The notes: generated by a model not told the origin, from the sequence alone. Counted from the stretch's first letter, positions 33,771 to 43,699 are shown. The stretch: DNA of 64,000 nt from CAJXSD01 sp964633145 (GCA_964633145.1 CAZWFE010000008.1:7034-71033), one strand, 5' to 3'. A program made the numbers and translations.

Positions 33771-35007
33771 CGCTCTTACTCCTTTTGATGTGCCACACCA
33801 TAGCAAGTGCTGCCAGTTTCAACAGGCAGGGCACCAACGCATAGGCTACCGACAACGCATTTAATCCTTGTACGGATGGGGTGGTATTTGGATCAAAACC
33901 AAACATGGCCACGGCGGGCAACACCGTAATTGCCGCAATCGCGAGGCTAAGCTTGGACACAAAGGTCCACAGCCCAAAGGCCACATCTTGCGACGCATCG
34001 CGTGTCTGCCCAAGTTGCACAGAAAACACAGCCGGCAAAATCACCATGTCGGCCCCCAGCGTGGCCCCAGACAATACACAGATCAGCGCAAAGTATCCGC
34101 TGTCACCCGTTGTCAATGTATAGGCGCCCACAAAACAAACAACCGATAACACCATCGCCCCCATTAGGACGGAAAACGCATCAAATCGGCGGGCCAATGC
34201 GGACCAAACCGGCGCAGACACCGCAGCAGACAGGAAAAATCCAATCAGCAGTGGCCCGGCCAATTGCCCCGCGCCCAATCTGTATTCGACAAAAAACAAA
34301 AACAACGTTGATGTGACGGCCACTGGCAAGGCGTTGATCCCCCCCAGTATCAACAACTGCCGCAAACTGTGATCTTGCAAAATCGGCCTTGGATCTATCG
34401 TCGGTGGCGTGATTATGTCAGCAGATGTCTTCGCCCCAGAAAAACCGGAAACACCCGCAACAGCAATCACACAGACCACGACAAAACCAACCGCAAATCC
34501 GAAAAACGGTATGGATGTAACAGGCAGCAATACCGTTGGGGCCATAGCAGCCAGACAGACGCCCAACAAATTACCGCCTTCGCGCATTTGTGACAGGCGC
34601 ATCATGGATGCGTGGTCACTGTAATACTGCACCCCCAACGCATAGATGCGGATATACAGAAAACTGAACCCCGAAAACACTGCCGCCAATGATAGGCAAA
34701 ACCAAATCAGCGGCGGCAGCACGATGACAGGTGAAAACAGGGCCAGCATTCCCAACCCCATGATGACGACCGCACCCCATAGCGGCAGCGCCCCAAAACG
34801 TGCAGTGCGCGCAGCGATCATCCCCAAAATCGGATCTTGGATCACATCAAGACCACGCAAGGCAAACAACACCAAGCCCAGCGATGTCAGTGATAATGAA
34901 TAGGTATCGGAATAAAATTTCGGGGCATGCAAATATATCGGCAAACCCGCCATGCCCAGCATCATGCCCAAAATGACAAATCGCCACATAGGGGGGCGGT
35001 TGGTCAT
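33763..35007 (-). CDS. MFS transporter (GPH/melibiose-like)
   Basis: 414 residues with about 12 membrane helices. The loop DVIQDPILGMIAART resembles the sodium/sugar symporter (GPH) group, with a second-half counterpart around FGLWTFVSKLS. ATG 35005-35007, one base past the DUF1365 stop. Cargo unknown. A similar MFS gene occurs in the sigma-E target operon of R. sphaeroides, from memory of that regulon. Confidence 0.87.
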   Translation of the reverse strand: MTNRPPMWRFVILGMMLGMAGLPIYLHAPKFYSDTYSLSLTSLGLVLFALRGLDVIQDPILGMIAARTARFGALPLWGAVVIMGLGMLALFSPVIVLPPLIWFCLSLAAVFSGFSFLYIRIYALGVQYYSDHASMMRLSQMREGGNLLGVCLAAMAPTVLLPVTSIPFFGFAVGFVVVCVIAVAGVSGFSGAKTSADIITPPTIDPRPILQDHSLRQLLILGGINALPVAVTSTLFLFFVEYRLGAGQLAGPLLIGFFLSAAVSAPVWSALARRFDAFSVLMGAMVLSVVCFVGAYTLTTGDSGYFALICVLSGATLGADMVILPAVFSVQLGQTRDASQDVAFGLWTFVSKLSLAIAAITVLPAVAMFGFDPNTTPSVQGLNALSVAYALVPCLLKLAALAMVWHIKRSKSVA

Positions 35008-35008
35008 A

Positions 35009-35764
35009 TTATGAAACCTCGGCTTTGGGCGGCGTGCTGCGGTCGCGATACTTTGCACCTTTGAATTTCAGCTTGAACGCCTGAAAATAAATCAACCCCA
35101 ACACCCGCCGCGATCCAAAAGGGCGGCGCAGCATGGACCACAGGATATCGCGCGTCCGCATCACACGCCGCGATCCAACCAGATTGGCCATCAAACCACC
35201 GTCGGGATGATCCAGATTGATCCAAACGAACACTTTGTCCGGTTGAATATCAAACCGGAATTCATAGTTTCCTTCAACCGGCTGAAAGGGCGAGACATGG
35301 AATATTTTTTCCGCATGCATCCGATCCGTTCGTGTGATGGGACGCAGATCGGGATGATAACACAGGTACGAATGACGATCGCCAAAGGTATTGTTGACCT
35401 CGGCAATCACGGCGCATAATTCATTGTCGCGGTTGTGCAGCAGCCAAAAACTGACAGGGTTAAACACATGCCCCCAAATGCGTGGCTGGGCCAGCAACAA
35501 AATTGGGCCGTCCAAATCCAAACCGCGATCACGGATGACCTGGCGCACCCAAGGTGCCCCAATACCGCGTTTTTGTGGGCCGCCATGGTCACGATCCAGC
35601 AACCCGCAAAACAGGCCCGATTTGCGTGAAAATAACCCGGGCGCTGGTCCATCGCGTTCTGCATCCAGCAAAACGTAATCAACGCTATAGCGAAACGCGT
35701 TTTTCAACGCGCCCTTGCGCCCATGCCACGTTGTGGCGCGGATATGTTGAACGGGGGCGATCAT
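35009..35764 (-). CDS. DUF1365 family protein
   Basis: 251 residues. The family hallmarks are HIRATTWHGRKGALKNAFRY, the PRIWGHVFNPVSFWLLHN block and EVNNTFGDRHSYL. Function unproven. The family is often next to an FAD-dependent oxidoreductase and a cyclopropane-fatty-acid synthase-like enzyme. Overlaps the oxidoreductase stop by 4 bases. Likely part of a lipid-modifying set. Confidence 0.9.
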   Translation of the reverse strand: MIAPVQHIRATTWHGRKGALKNAFRYSVDYVLLDAERDGPAPGLFSRKSGLFCGLLDRDHGGPQKRGIGAPWVRQVIRDRGLDLDGPILLLAQPRIWGHVFNPVSFWLLHNRDNELCAVIAEVNNTFGDRHSYLCYHPDLRPITRTDRMHAEKIFHVSPFQPVEGNYEFRFDIQPDKVFVWINLDHPDGGLMANLVGSRRVMRTRDILWSMLRRPFGSRRVLGLIYFQAFKLKFKGAKYRDRSTPPKAEVS

Positions 35765-37059
35765 TCAGCAGCTGTCGCCAATGATTCACGCGCCATGATA
35801 CCCGACGCGACGTCCAGTCCACTGGATAGGCCGTCTTCGTGGAAACCGTTTTTCATCCATGCGCCACAGAACCACGTGTTGTTTTGTCCGTTCAATGCCG
35901 CAACCGCAGCCTGACCATCCAGCGCCTCTAGGTCATAGACGGGGTGGCGCAGGGTCACTTGGTCATAGATCAATTCCTGTTTGATCGGATGGGTTGTGTT
36001 CAGGGTCACAAACATCGGATCATCCATCGGAATCGGTTGAAGTGAGTTCATCCAATACGTCAAATCAATGCGGTCGTTTACCTTGTCAGCGCGTTCGGTA
36101 TAGACCCAGCTGGCCCAACATTTTTTGCGCGCTGGCATCACAGTTTCATCACAGTGCAATATGATATCATTTGGCTGATAACGGATCGCGCCCAGCGCGG
36201 CGGTTTCTGCAGGGGTGGGATCGGCCAGCATTTTCAAACTGTCATCCGAATGGGTGGCCAGCACGACATCATCAAAGGGCTGCGGCACATGGCCGGGCGA
36301 TTTGACCAAAACGCCGGTTTCCGTGCGTTTAATCCATTCAATCGCGGCCCCTAAACGGATGGTTACATCCTGCTTGTGCAACGCTTGTTCCACACGCGAC
36401 ACATATTCGCGCGATCCCCCGTTAACCGTATACCACTGATGTTGCCCAGTGCTGCGCAACAAGGCGTGGTTTTCGAAAAACTGCAACATTGCATAGGCTG
36501 GAAATTCCATGATTTTTTCCGTGGGTGTCGACCAAATCGCGCCGGACAATGGCAACAGATAATAATCGCGGAACCATTCGCCCGTTCCCAGTCGGTCTAA
36601 AAATCCACCAATCGTCAAACTGCGGTCTTGGGCCACGGACAGACCTTGGGAATTGAATTTCAAAATATCCGCGATCATGCGCAGAAATTTGGGGTTAAAC
36701 GCATTTTTGCGCTGTGCAAACATCGCATCCAAACTGCGCAGGGCATATTCAATGCGCCCCCCGTCCACCGACGCACCAAAGCTCATGTTGCTAAGCGTGA
36801 CGGGTACATCCAATTCTTCGAACAGCTTAACCATGTTGGGATAATTGACATAGTTAAACACGATAAATCCGGTATCAACAGGCTGGTCAGACCGTTTGCC
36901 GGCAACCACAGTGCGCGCGTGCCCGCCCAAGCGGTTTTCGGCTTCAAACAGGGTAACACTGTGATGCTTTGACAGCTCATACGCGGCACCCAGCCCTGTT
37001 ATCCCTGCGCCGATCACGGCAATGTTGCGTTTTTCGTATAGTGGTTTGGCAAATGTCAT
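35761..37059 (-). CDS. FAD-dependent oxidoreductase (amine-oxidase-like)
   Basis: 432 residues. The dinucleotide motif IAVIGAGITGLGAAYELSKH (about 13-32) is followed by the flavin-binding EAENRLGGHARTV segment. C-terminal WFCGAWMKNGFHEDGLSSG binds FAD in this family. First gene of the four-gene unit facing rpoE-chrR. The R. sphaeroides counterpart is a sigma-E target thought to act in membrane lipid modification (furan fatty acid pathway), recalled and not checked. No cfa-type gene is adjacent here. Confidence 0.9.
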   Translation of the reverse strand: MTFAKPLYEKRNIAVIGAGITGLGAAYELSKHHSVTLFEAENRLGGHARTVVAGKRSDQPVDTGFIVFNYVNYPNMVKLFEELDVPVTLSNMSFGASVDGGRIEYALRSLDAMFAQRKNAFNPKFLRMIADILKFNSQGLSVAQDRSLTIGGFLDRLGTGEWFRDYYLLPLSGAIWSTPTEKIMEFPAYAMLQFFENHALLRSTGQHQWYTVNGGSREYVSRVEQALHKQDVTIRLGAAIEWIKRTETGVLVKSPGHVPQPFDDVVLATHSDDSLKMLADPTPAETAALGAIRYQPNDIILHCDETVMPARKKCWASWVYTERADKVNDRIDLTYWMNSLQPIPMDDPMFVTLNTTHPIKQELIYDQVTLRHPVYDLEALDGQAAVAALNGQNNTWFCGAWMKNGFHEDGLSSGLDVASGIMARESLATAAE

Positions 37060-37088
37060 CTGGACGCCTTTGGTTAGTCGTTATCTTA

Positions 37089-37118
37089 GGAATACGCCGA
37101 TACGGCGCAATTGGATGA
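37089..37118 (-). promoter_or_regulatory. Candidate sigma-E promoter for the oxidoreductase operon
   Basis: On the minus strand, TCATCC (plus 37113-37118) is followed by 18 bases and TATTCC (plus 37089-37094). It matches the divergent candidate at 37137-37166 in -35 (T-x-ATCC), spacing and -10 (TATT), although the -35 has one mismatch to TGATCC. The predicted start is about 23 bases before the ATG. Confidence 0.45.
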
Positions 37119-37136
37119 AAATAATTTGAATAATTG

Positions 37137-37166
37137 TGATCCAGACTGCCCCTTGTGACGTATTTT
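37137..37166 (+). promoter_or_regulatory. Candidate sigma-E promoter for rpoE-chrR
   Basis: TGATCC (37137-37142), the -35 sequence I recall for R. sphaeroides sigma-E promoters, is followed by an 18-base spacer and TATTTT (37161-37166). This would be an autoregulated start about 100 bases before the TTG start codon of rpoE. The -10 is poor for sigma-70. Confidence 0.5.
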
Positions 37167-37272
37167 GGTTATGACGCTATTAGACACCAGATTAAGACGA
37201 ATTGAAGCCTCGCCCTGCGGGCAGGTTTGTGATAGCCGTGGTATATCTGTAGCGCATAAAGAGGACGGCGTC

Positions 37273-37815
37273 TTGGATAAAACGCCAAATGATAAATGGG
37301 TCGCTTTGATCCGACGTATTAACCGTGACAAAGACGTGTCGGCCTTTGAAGTGTTGTTCGATCATTTTGCGCCGCGCGTGAAATCATTTTTGATGAAATC
37401 TGGCGCTGACAACACAATGGCCGAAGAATGCGCCCAAGAAGTAATGGCAACCGTTTGGCAAAAATCACACCTGTTTGATCCAACACGCGCCAGTGCATCG
37501 ACATGGATTTTCACCATCGCACGTAACAAAAAAATTGACGCACTGCGGAAATTAAAGCGTCCCGAGCCTGATGAATTAAGCTGGGGCGCAGAACACGAAC
37601 CTGACCAAGAGGACGTGATCAGCCTGCAACAAGAAACCCAGCGCCTTGGCGCAGCACTATCAGAGCTGCCCCAAAAACAACGGGATTTATTGGAACAAGC
37701 CTTTTTTCATGAAAAATCGCACAGTGAAATTGCACAAGATACCGGTTTACCACTGGGCACGATCAAATCGCGCATTAGATTGGCATTAGATAAACTGCGC
37801 CATAGTATGAGCTAG
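37273..37815 (+). CDS. rpoE: ECF sigma factor RpoE (sigma-E, ChrR-controlled)
   Basis: 180 residues. Region 2 contains DHFAPRVKSFLMKSG and ECAQEVMATVWQ; region 4 contains LSELPQKQRDLLEQAFF and IAQDTGLPLGTIKSRIRLAL. It is the ECF11-type sigma released when ChrR responds to singlet oxygen. Start: TTG 37273, preceded by GAGGA, and the resulting N-terminus (DKTPNDKWVALIRR) matches the R. sphaeroides protein. An upstream extension to 37165 would lack this support. chrR follows after 10 bases. Confidence 0.93.
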   Translation: MDKTPNDKWVALIRRINRDKDVSAFEVLFDHFAPRVKSFLMKSGADNTMAEECAQEVMATVWQKSHLFDPTRASASTWIFTIARNKKIDALRKLKRPEPDELSWGAEHEPDQEDVISLQQETQRLGAALSELPQKQRDLLEQAFFHEKSHSEIAQDTGLPLGTIKSRIRLALDKLRHSMS

Positions 37816-37825
37816 AACAAATAAG

Positions 37826-38476
37826 ATGAAGATGAACAAACCCATATCGCATCACCTAACGGACCAAGATTTGCTGGATTACTCGACCGGCAAACTAGAA
37901 GAGTCGTTTGCTTTGGCAGCAGCGGTCCATGTATCCGTATGTGATCAATGTCGTGCAACTTTGGACAGTTTTGACGCAATCGGCGGCACCGTTCTTGAAA
38001 ATTCATCGCATCAAGAAATGTCGCAGGGATCCTTTGATAAAACAATGGCTCTGATCAGCGCGCTACCATCGACCAAGGTTACGCGCAAAGAACCATCAAA
38101 CCTGCCAGATGCCTTGGCCGGCTATATTGGCAAATCGTTGGATGACATTAAATGGACACCCATCGGCATGGGTGTGAAACAAAAAATCCTGCACACAGGT
38201 GACACCGGAACGGCGCGTATGCTGTATATTCCTGCGGGAACGGCTGTGCCTGATCACGGACACAAGGGGCGGGAATGGACATTGGTATTACAAGGTGCAT
38301 TTTTCGATGAAACCGGCCATTTCGGACCCGGCGACATCGAAATTGCGGATCCGACTGTCGAACACACGCCCACGGCTGCGGCGGGTGATGCCTGTATCTG
38401 TCTGGCCGTCACCGATGCGCCATTGCGGTTTTCAGGAATTCTGCACCGTTTGGTACAACCGCTATTGCGGATCTAA
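37826..38476 (+). CDS. chrR: Anti-sigma factor ChrR
   Basis: 216 residues. The N-terminal zinc anti-sigma domain has H10, H35, C39 and C42 (HVSVCDQC). The C-terminal cupin has H144, H146, E150 and H180 (DHGHKGREW, VEHTP), plus C190 and C192 (ACICLAV). Each set equals the R. sphaeroides ChrR ligands with a constant offset of 3-4 residues. Holds RpoE until singlet oxygen or organic peroxide triggers loss. Its last 15 bases overlap the converging IMPase gene. Confidence 0.95.
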   Translation: MKMNKPISHHLTDQDLLDYSTGKLEESFALAAAVHVSVCDQCRATLDSFDAIGGTVLENSSHQEMSQGSFDKTMALISALPSTKVTRKEPSNLPDALAGYIGKSLDDIKWTPIGMGVKQKILHTGDTGTARMLYIPAGTAVPDHGHKGREWTLVLQGAFFDETGHFGPGDIEIADPTVEHTPTAAAGDACICLAVTDAPLRFSGILHRLVQPLLRI

Positions 38477-39244
38477 GGCGGCAATCAAGTCGCGGTGTGG
38501 GGCGGGTGCGCCCGCCACGATACCGCGCGTTTTGGGCCATTTTGCATTGAACTGAATTGCTGTCCCATATTTGTCGGACACAGCACCCCCTGCCATTTCA
38601 ATCAACAACGCACCAGCAGCAATATCCCATTCCCAGCTATCGCGCAGGGTTAGCATGGCATCATAGCGACCCTGCGCAACCAATGCCATGCGATAGGCCA
38701 ATGAGGGACGGAAATGCCGGGAAAATTCAGGGCACTTTTGGTTTTTCCAATGCTCAGCTGACATTGCTGGACGTGTTGTGATAACGCGGGCGCCGGTGAT
38801 GGTTTCAGCCGCACTGACCCGCAAAGCGTCGTTGTTCACAAACGCCCCTACATCACGATCCGCCGTATACATTAAATCCAATAACGGAACATAAACCACA
38901 GCCGTTTGAATGCGCCCGTGTTTTGCAATCGCCAACGAATGCGCCCAAGTGCGTTCACCCGCCACAAAGGATCGCGTCCCATCCAAGGGATCAATGATGA
39001 AACAATAATCACAGGTCAGCCGATCGGACGTATCTGGCGTTTCCTCGGACAGCCAGCCATAGTCGGGACGCTGCGCCATCAGGGTCGATTTCAACATCTT
39101 ATCGATTTGCAAATCCGCCTGCGTTACAGGGCCAGCATTATCGTCTTTGTCCCAAACCTCATAACTTTGGCCCCAGAATCCGGTGGCAATATCGCCGGCC
39201 GCGCGGGCAGCTTGGATCAACAGGGACAGGTCAGTTTCCGGCAA
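38462..39244 (-). CDS. Inositol monophosphatase family protein (CysQ-like)
   Basis: 260 residues. Metal motifs WLSEETPDT, IDPLDGTRSFVAGE and WEWDIAAGALLIEMAGG are complete. CysQ-type members hydrolyse 3'-phosphoadenosine 5'-phosphate; others act on inositol phosphates. Overlaps PmbA at its start by 14 bases and chrR at its end by 15 bases on the other strand. Confidence 0.87.
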   Translation of the reverse strand: MPETDLSLLIQAARAAGDIATGFWGQSYEVWDKDDNAGPVTQADLQIDKMLKSTLMAQRPDYGWLSEETPDTSDRLTCDYCFIIDPLDGTRSFVAGERTWAHSLAIAKHGRIQTAVVYVPLLDLMYTADRDVGAFVNNDALRVSAAETITGARVITTRPAMSAEHWKNQKCPEFSRHFRPSLAYRMALVAQGRYDAMLTLRDSWEWDIAAGALLIEMAGGAVSDKYGTAIQFNAKWPKTRGIVAGAPAPHRDLIAALDPQ

Positions 39245-40574
39245 TCTTCATCCCCTCAACCAGCAGGGACGGCACAACGCCCGACAAATGCTGGCGCGCA
39301 TCATTGGCGGGTACGATGGATCGCAACATATCGCGCAGATTGCCTGCAATGGTTAATTCGTTCACAGGATAGGCGATTTCGCCGTTTTCCACCCAAAATC
39401 CGGATGCACCGCGCGAATAATCGCCCGTGTTGGGATTGATCGTCGATCCGATCATGGACGTGACCAGTAACCCCGTACCCATATCACGCAATAATTCATC
39501 ACGCGTGACAGTGCCTGGCGTCAGGGCAACGTTCCAATTCGATGGGCTTGGCCCACTGGAGACCCCACGCGCAGCATTCGCGGTCGAGGCCATCCCCAAT
39601 TTACGCGCATTGGCCAAATCCAATGTCCAGCCCTGCAATACGCCATCACGCACAATATCACGGCGCTGGGTGGCCAAACCTTCGGCATCAAACAGACGCG
39701 ATCCGGAAATGCGCGGTCTGTGCGGGTCTTCGACCACGGACAGATGCGATGGCAACACCTGTTTGCCCAAATCATCGATCAACCATGATGATCCACGCGC
39801 AATCGCTGCACCATTCACCGCGGACAACAAATGCCCGATCAGACTGGACGAAATGCGTTCATCAAACACCACGGGATAGGTTCCAGTTGACGGCCTGCGG
39901 GCATCCAATCGCGCTAGCGCACGCTCGGCAGCGGATCGGCCAATGTCCATACTGGCGCGCAGTTCGCTGCCATAGACACGGCTGTCACCGTCATAGTCAC
40001 GTTCCATACCCGCACCTTGGCCTGCGATGGCCATACAGGATACGGACCGCGTGGTCCGTTTATACCCACCGGAAAAACCATTGGTCGCCGCCAGATAAAT
40101 GTTGGATGCACTATAACCTGCACCGGCTTCCACTTGGGAAATGCCGGCATGGTCCAATGCCGCTTGCTCGGCCTCGCGGGCATCGCGTTCTAGGGCTGCG
40201 GGATCAGGTTCATCAGATGGATCGCATAAATCCAACGCCGCCGCATCCCACGATGTGGCCAATTGCGCGGGATCGGCCAGACCTGCATAGGCATCTGTTG
40301 GTGCCTCATGTGCCATGGCAATCGCACGGTCGGCCATAATGCGCAGAGTATCGTCGCGCACATCAGACCCCGACACAATCGCGGTTTTCCCATCCTTGAA
40401 CACGCGCAGGCCGATGTCGACCCCTTCGGAGCGTTCGGCATGTTCCAATTCTGCCTGACGCACCTCGATGGAAATTGACGTGCCTTGGATGGCGACGGCA
40501 TCTGCATGATCTGCCCCCGCTTTGCGGGCCATATCCAAAAGGGATTGGGTGATCGTTTGCAATGAATGCTGCAT
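39231..40574 (-). CDS. pmbA: PmbA/TldD-family metalloprotease homologue
   Basis: 447 residues. PmbA lacks the HExxxH of its partner TldD. Features are the N-terminal helical domain and the C-terminal block DYSRGASGFWVENGEIAYPV, then ELTIAGNLRDML. With TldD it forms a protease that trims peptides such as microcin precursors. TldD is not in this window. It is followed by the IMPase gene with a 14-base overlap. Confidence 0.93.
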   Translation of the reverse strand: MQHSLQTITQSLLDMARKAGADHADAVAIQGTSISIEVRQAELEHAERSEGVDIGLRVFKDGKTAIVSGSDVRDDTLRIMADRAIAMAHEAPTDAYAGLADPAQLATSWDAAALDLCDPSDEPDPAALERDAREAEQAALDHAGISQVEAGAGYSASNIYLAATNGFSGGYKRTTRSVSCMAIAGQGAGMERDYDGDSRVYGSELRASMDIGRSAAERALARLDARRPSTGTYPVVFDERISSSLIGHLLSAVNGAAIARGSSWLIDDLGKQVLPSHLSVVEDPHRPRISGSRLFDAEGLATQRRDIVRDGVLQGWTLDLANARKLGMASTANAARGVSSGPSPSNWNVALTPGTVTRDELLRDMGTGLLVTSMIGSTINPNTGDYSRGASGFWVENGEIAYPVNELTIAGNLRDMLRSIVPANDARQHLSGVVPSLLVEGMKIAGN

Positions 40575-40640
40575 GTCTGCCTCGCGCGTTGATATCCCCC
40601 TATGACCTAGTCAGTCCCCCGACAAAAGGCAAGTGTAAGC

Positions 40641-42152
40641 CTAGCGCAAGCGTTGTCCATTGGCATACAAGGACCCGTCTGGCTTGACCTCAAGATCGGA
40701 TGTCAGTTCATCGTCGCCTGTTGGGGTCAAAAACGCACCCATCATCATGCGGCCCATGAACACCTGATCCGATGGCACCAACCCAGAACTGACCAAATCG
40801 TCCAGCGCCTTGTTCAATCCTGTGACGGTAAATGTCACGCGCCCCTCGGGGCGGGGAAACCCGTCAAAGGTGCGCAGATCATTGTTATCAAGGGTGAATT
40901 CCCCCTGCCCCAACAAACGCGCGCCCAGGCCAGCAATTGTCAAATTGTTCAATGCCAGACTGTTTAGCTGCCCAATGTCAGCGGGATCGATTTCCTCGCC
41001 CATCTGTTCCAAATCAAACAGGTTGACCCCCAACACCCCAGCCCCCGACAGGTTCAGCGCCAAATCCAGCGGGCTACGATCCAATGCGCCCATCGGATCG
41101 AACATGGACCACACCGTTTCAGGCAGCGTCAATCCCTGCATGGCCCAAGCCAGATCAAAGGATTGTTCATCCTGTGCCGCCCCGATGGGGATGTCCATGT
41201 TATAGGTGATCCCCGCGATCCGACCGCTGACCGGCACAGGTGTTTCGGGGACCACCAAATCAAATTCGATCCCCTTGGATCCCCCCTGCACCACAGCGGT
41301 TTTCGGCGAAATGGCGGATGTCCATTCGCCCGATCCTTGGCGGAATGCAAATTGTCCATTGGATTGCGTGTCATTGAACCGCACGGACACGTCCAACCCC
41401 TGATGGGTCACCGCCGATGTCAAAGACATTCCTGCTGCCAAGGCTGGGCCCACATCGGCGCGATTTGCCCCATAGGGTACGTTGGATTGTTCCGCATAGG
41501 TCATTCCATCCAAACGGATCAAAGCATCAAATTCGGCATTTTCGGACGGATCATCAAAGGTCAATGCAAAATCAGCCCGTTCCATCGTCGCATTGGTGGT
41601 CCGCTGCGTGGTGTCACCAGATTTCACCACCATGGTTCCCTGCAACCCTTTGATCGTGACAAACCCACCTATATCCAAGTCCTGCATATCAGGGTCGGTA
41701 AGGTTTGTATCGACAATCGACATGCCATAGTTGTCGATATCATAGACGTAATGCAATTCTTGGCCACGGTCTTGGACATAGGTGCCATTACCCTGCACGC
41801 GCTGTTCAAATGTGATGGAATTTCGTTGTGCTCCATCCATGATCTCTAGCTGCATTTTCATACGTTCGGGGAATTGGATATCCACGCGATTTGGCCCAGA
41901 TTGCACAAAATCAATCGCACTGCCACGCAGGGAAATCGCGATATCCCCTTCGGGCAGGGATTGCGTTAAAATCATATCCTCAACAGCTAATGTGCCCGAT
42001 ACTTGGGATACGGTGGCCTGAACGTTATAGCCATATTCCTGTAACTGGGTGCGCATATCACCCCAGACTTGGGTATTTGTAATATCGGCATAGGCGGGGC
42101 CACTGAAAACCGCGCAGATTGCTATAATTGATGCTTGTACCTTAAATCCCAT
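40641..42152 (-). CDS. DUF2125 domain-containing exported protein
   Basis: 503 residues. A signal peptide (IIAICAVFSGPAYA) is followed by long beta-strand-rich sequence typical of DUF2125, which occurs mainly in Rhodobacteraceae and relatives. Periplasmic; function unknown. ATG 42150-42152 is chosen; a GTG three codons upstream is also possible. Confidence 0.85.
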   Translation of the reverse strand: MGFKVQASIIAICAVFSGPAYADITNTQVWGDMRTQLQEYGYNVQATVSQVSGTLAVEDMILTQSLPEGDIAISLRGSAIDFVQSGPNRVDIQFPERMKMQLEIMDGAQRNSITFEQRVQGNGTYVQDRGQELHYVYDIDNYGMSIVDTNLTDPDMQDLDIGGFVTIKGLQGTMVVKSGDTTQRTTNATMERADFALTFDDPSENAEFDALIRLDGMTYAEQSNVPYGANRADVGPALAAGMSLTSAVTHQGLDVSVRFNDTQSNGQFAFRQGSGEWTSAISPKTAVVQGGSKGIEFDLVVPETPVPVSGRIAGITYNMDIPIGAAQDEQSFDLAWAMQGLTLPETVWSMFDPMGALDRSPLDLALNLSGAGVLGVNLFDLEQMGEEIDPADIGQLNSLALNNLTIAGLGARLLGQGEFTLDNNDLRTFDGFPRPEGRVTFTVTGLNKALDDLVSSGLVPSDQVFMGRMMMGAFLTPTGDDELTSDLEVKPDGSLYANGQRLR

Positions 42153-42286
42153 AGTGGCCACCCTACCTAATTAAATCTGATACTAAGGTGGGGACTAATT
42201 CCGACCACGTCAACCCACAACACGGGTTGCACCACCGGACTATGTGCCGCATACATTTGGCACCAACATTAAAAAACGGACAGATC

Positions 42287-43039
42287 ATGGGCGATTTCAA
42301 ACAACACACAGTGATCATCACCGGGGCCAGTCGCGGCATCGGCGCCGCCACAGCCCGCGAATTTGCGGCACTGGGGGCAAATGTTGTCGTCACCGCACGC
42401 AGCGGTGATGATATTGGCGCATTGGCCGCCGATATTGGACCGCAAGCCATGGCGATTGCGGGGGATATTGGCGATCCTGACTTTGCCCCACAGTTGGTGG
42501 CCCGCGCCATGGACACCTTTGGACGTATTGATATTTTGATCAACAATGCCGCCGCACTGCACCCGATTGCGCGGATGGCCGAGGCAGATGTTGCCCAATG
42601 GTCCGCGCTGATTGATACAAATGTTAAGGGCGTGTTTTACGCCAATCGCGCCGTGTTGCCCCATATGATCGCCCAAGGCGGCGGCACGATCCTAACCGTT
42701 TCATCAGGGGCCGCCCATAGCGCACTTGAGGGCTGGTCTGCCTATTGCGCATCCAAAGCAGCGGCCGCCATGATCACCCTTTCGCTGCATGCCGAATATC
42801 ACGCCCAAGGCATCCGTGCCATGGGCCTGTCGCCCGGAACGGTCGCCACACAAATGCAGCGCGATATCAAAGCATCGGGCATAAACCCTGTCAGCGAATT
42901 GGAATGGTCCGACCACATCCCACCCGAATGGCCCGCCCGCGCCATGGCGTGGATGTGTGGCAATGTGCGCGATGATTTGGCCGGCATGGAAATTTCCCTG
43001 CGCGATGAAAACATCCGCCGCGCCATTGGATTGATATAA
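42287..43039 (+). CDS. Short-chain dehydrogenase/reductase
   Basis: 250 residues. Cofactor motif VIITGASRGIGAATA, NNAA active-site block (LINNAAALHP), catalytic Ser in VSSGAA, and YCASK. A 34-codon upstream extension is unlikely; ATG 42287 has CGGA before it. It probably runs with the enoyl-CoA hydratase gene 23 bases later, suggesting fatty-acid or acyl-CoA work, by context only. Confidence 0.88.
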   Translation: MGDFKQHTVIITGASRGIGAATAREFAALGANVVVTARSGDDIGALAADIGPQAMAIAGDIGDPDFAPQLVARAMDTFGRIDILINNAAALHPIARMAEADVAQWSALIDTNVKGVFYANRAVLPHMIAQGGGTILTVSSGAAHSALEGWSAYCASKAAAAMITLSLHAEYHAQGIRAMGLSPGTVATQMQRDIKASGINPVSELEWSDHIPPEWPARAMAWMCGNVRDDLAGMEISLRDENIRRAIGLI

Positions 43040-43062
43040 AGGCACAGACATAGGAAACCGCG

Positions 43063-43680
43063 ATGATTGATTTGACAAAATCCGAAACGGGCGTCTGGAC
43101 CGTCACCATCAACCGCCCAGACAAAGCCAACAGTCTGACACCCGACATGTTGACCGACCTGCGCGATATTGCCCGCGATGCCCAATCAGCGCGCGGATTT
43201 ATCATCACAGGCGCGGGCCGCGTATTTTCCGCAGGGGCCGATTTGGACGCCGCGCGCGCAGGGTTGGCCACGTCACCCCTGTGGGAGGAGCTATCATCCG
43301 CCATCGCCGCCCTGCCCTGTCTGTCTGTGGCCGCCCTGAACGGGACCCTCGCGGGCGGTGCGAATGGTATGGCACTGGCCTGTGATATCCGCATCGCGGT
43401 TCAGGGGGCCAAGGTGTTCTATCCCGTGATGAAACTGGGATACATGCCCCAACCGTCAGACCCGCGCCGCATGGCCGCGCTGATCGGACCGGCGCGTACC
43501 AAAATGATCCTGATGGCCGGTCAAAAAATCACCACGGATGAGGCGTTTAACTATGGCCTGATCGATCGGATTGTCGATGCAGATGCGCTGATCGACCATG
43601 CGCATGAACTGATCGCTGACAGCGCAGCCGCTGACCCCAGCTTGGTCACGGCAATCCAACAGATGATCGAAAACGCCTAA
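43063..43680 (+). CDS. Enoyl-CoA hydratase/isomerase family protein
   Basis: 205 residues, shorter than the usual 255-265. The crotonase fold motifs INRPDKANSLTPDML, GRVFSAGADLDA and LNGTLAGGANGMALACDIRI are present, but the C-terminal helices are reduced. The oxyanion-hole region is intact (SAGADL, GANGM). Hydratase or isomerase action cannot be told apart. AGGAAA precedes the ATG. Confidence 0.87.
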   Translation: MIDLTKSETGVWTVTINRPDKANSLTPDMLTDLRDIARDAQSARGFIITGAGRVFSAGADLDAARAGLATSPLWEELSSAIAALPCLSVAALNGTLAGGANGMALACDIRIAVQGAKVFYPVMKLGYMPQPSDPRRMAALIGPARTKMILMAGQKITTDEAFNYGLIDRIVDADALIDHAHELIADSAAADPSLVTAIQQMIENA

Positions 43681-43699
43681 AACCCGTTCGGCGCTGGAT

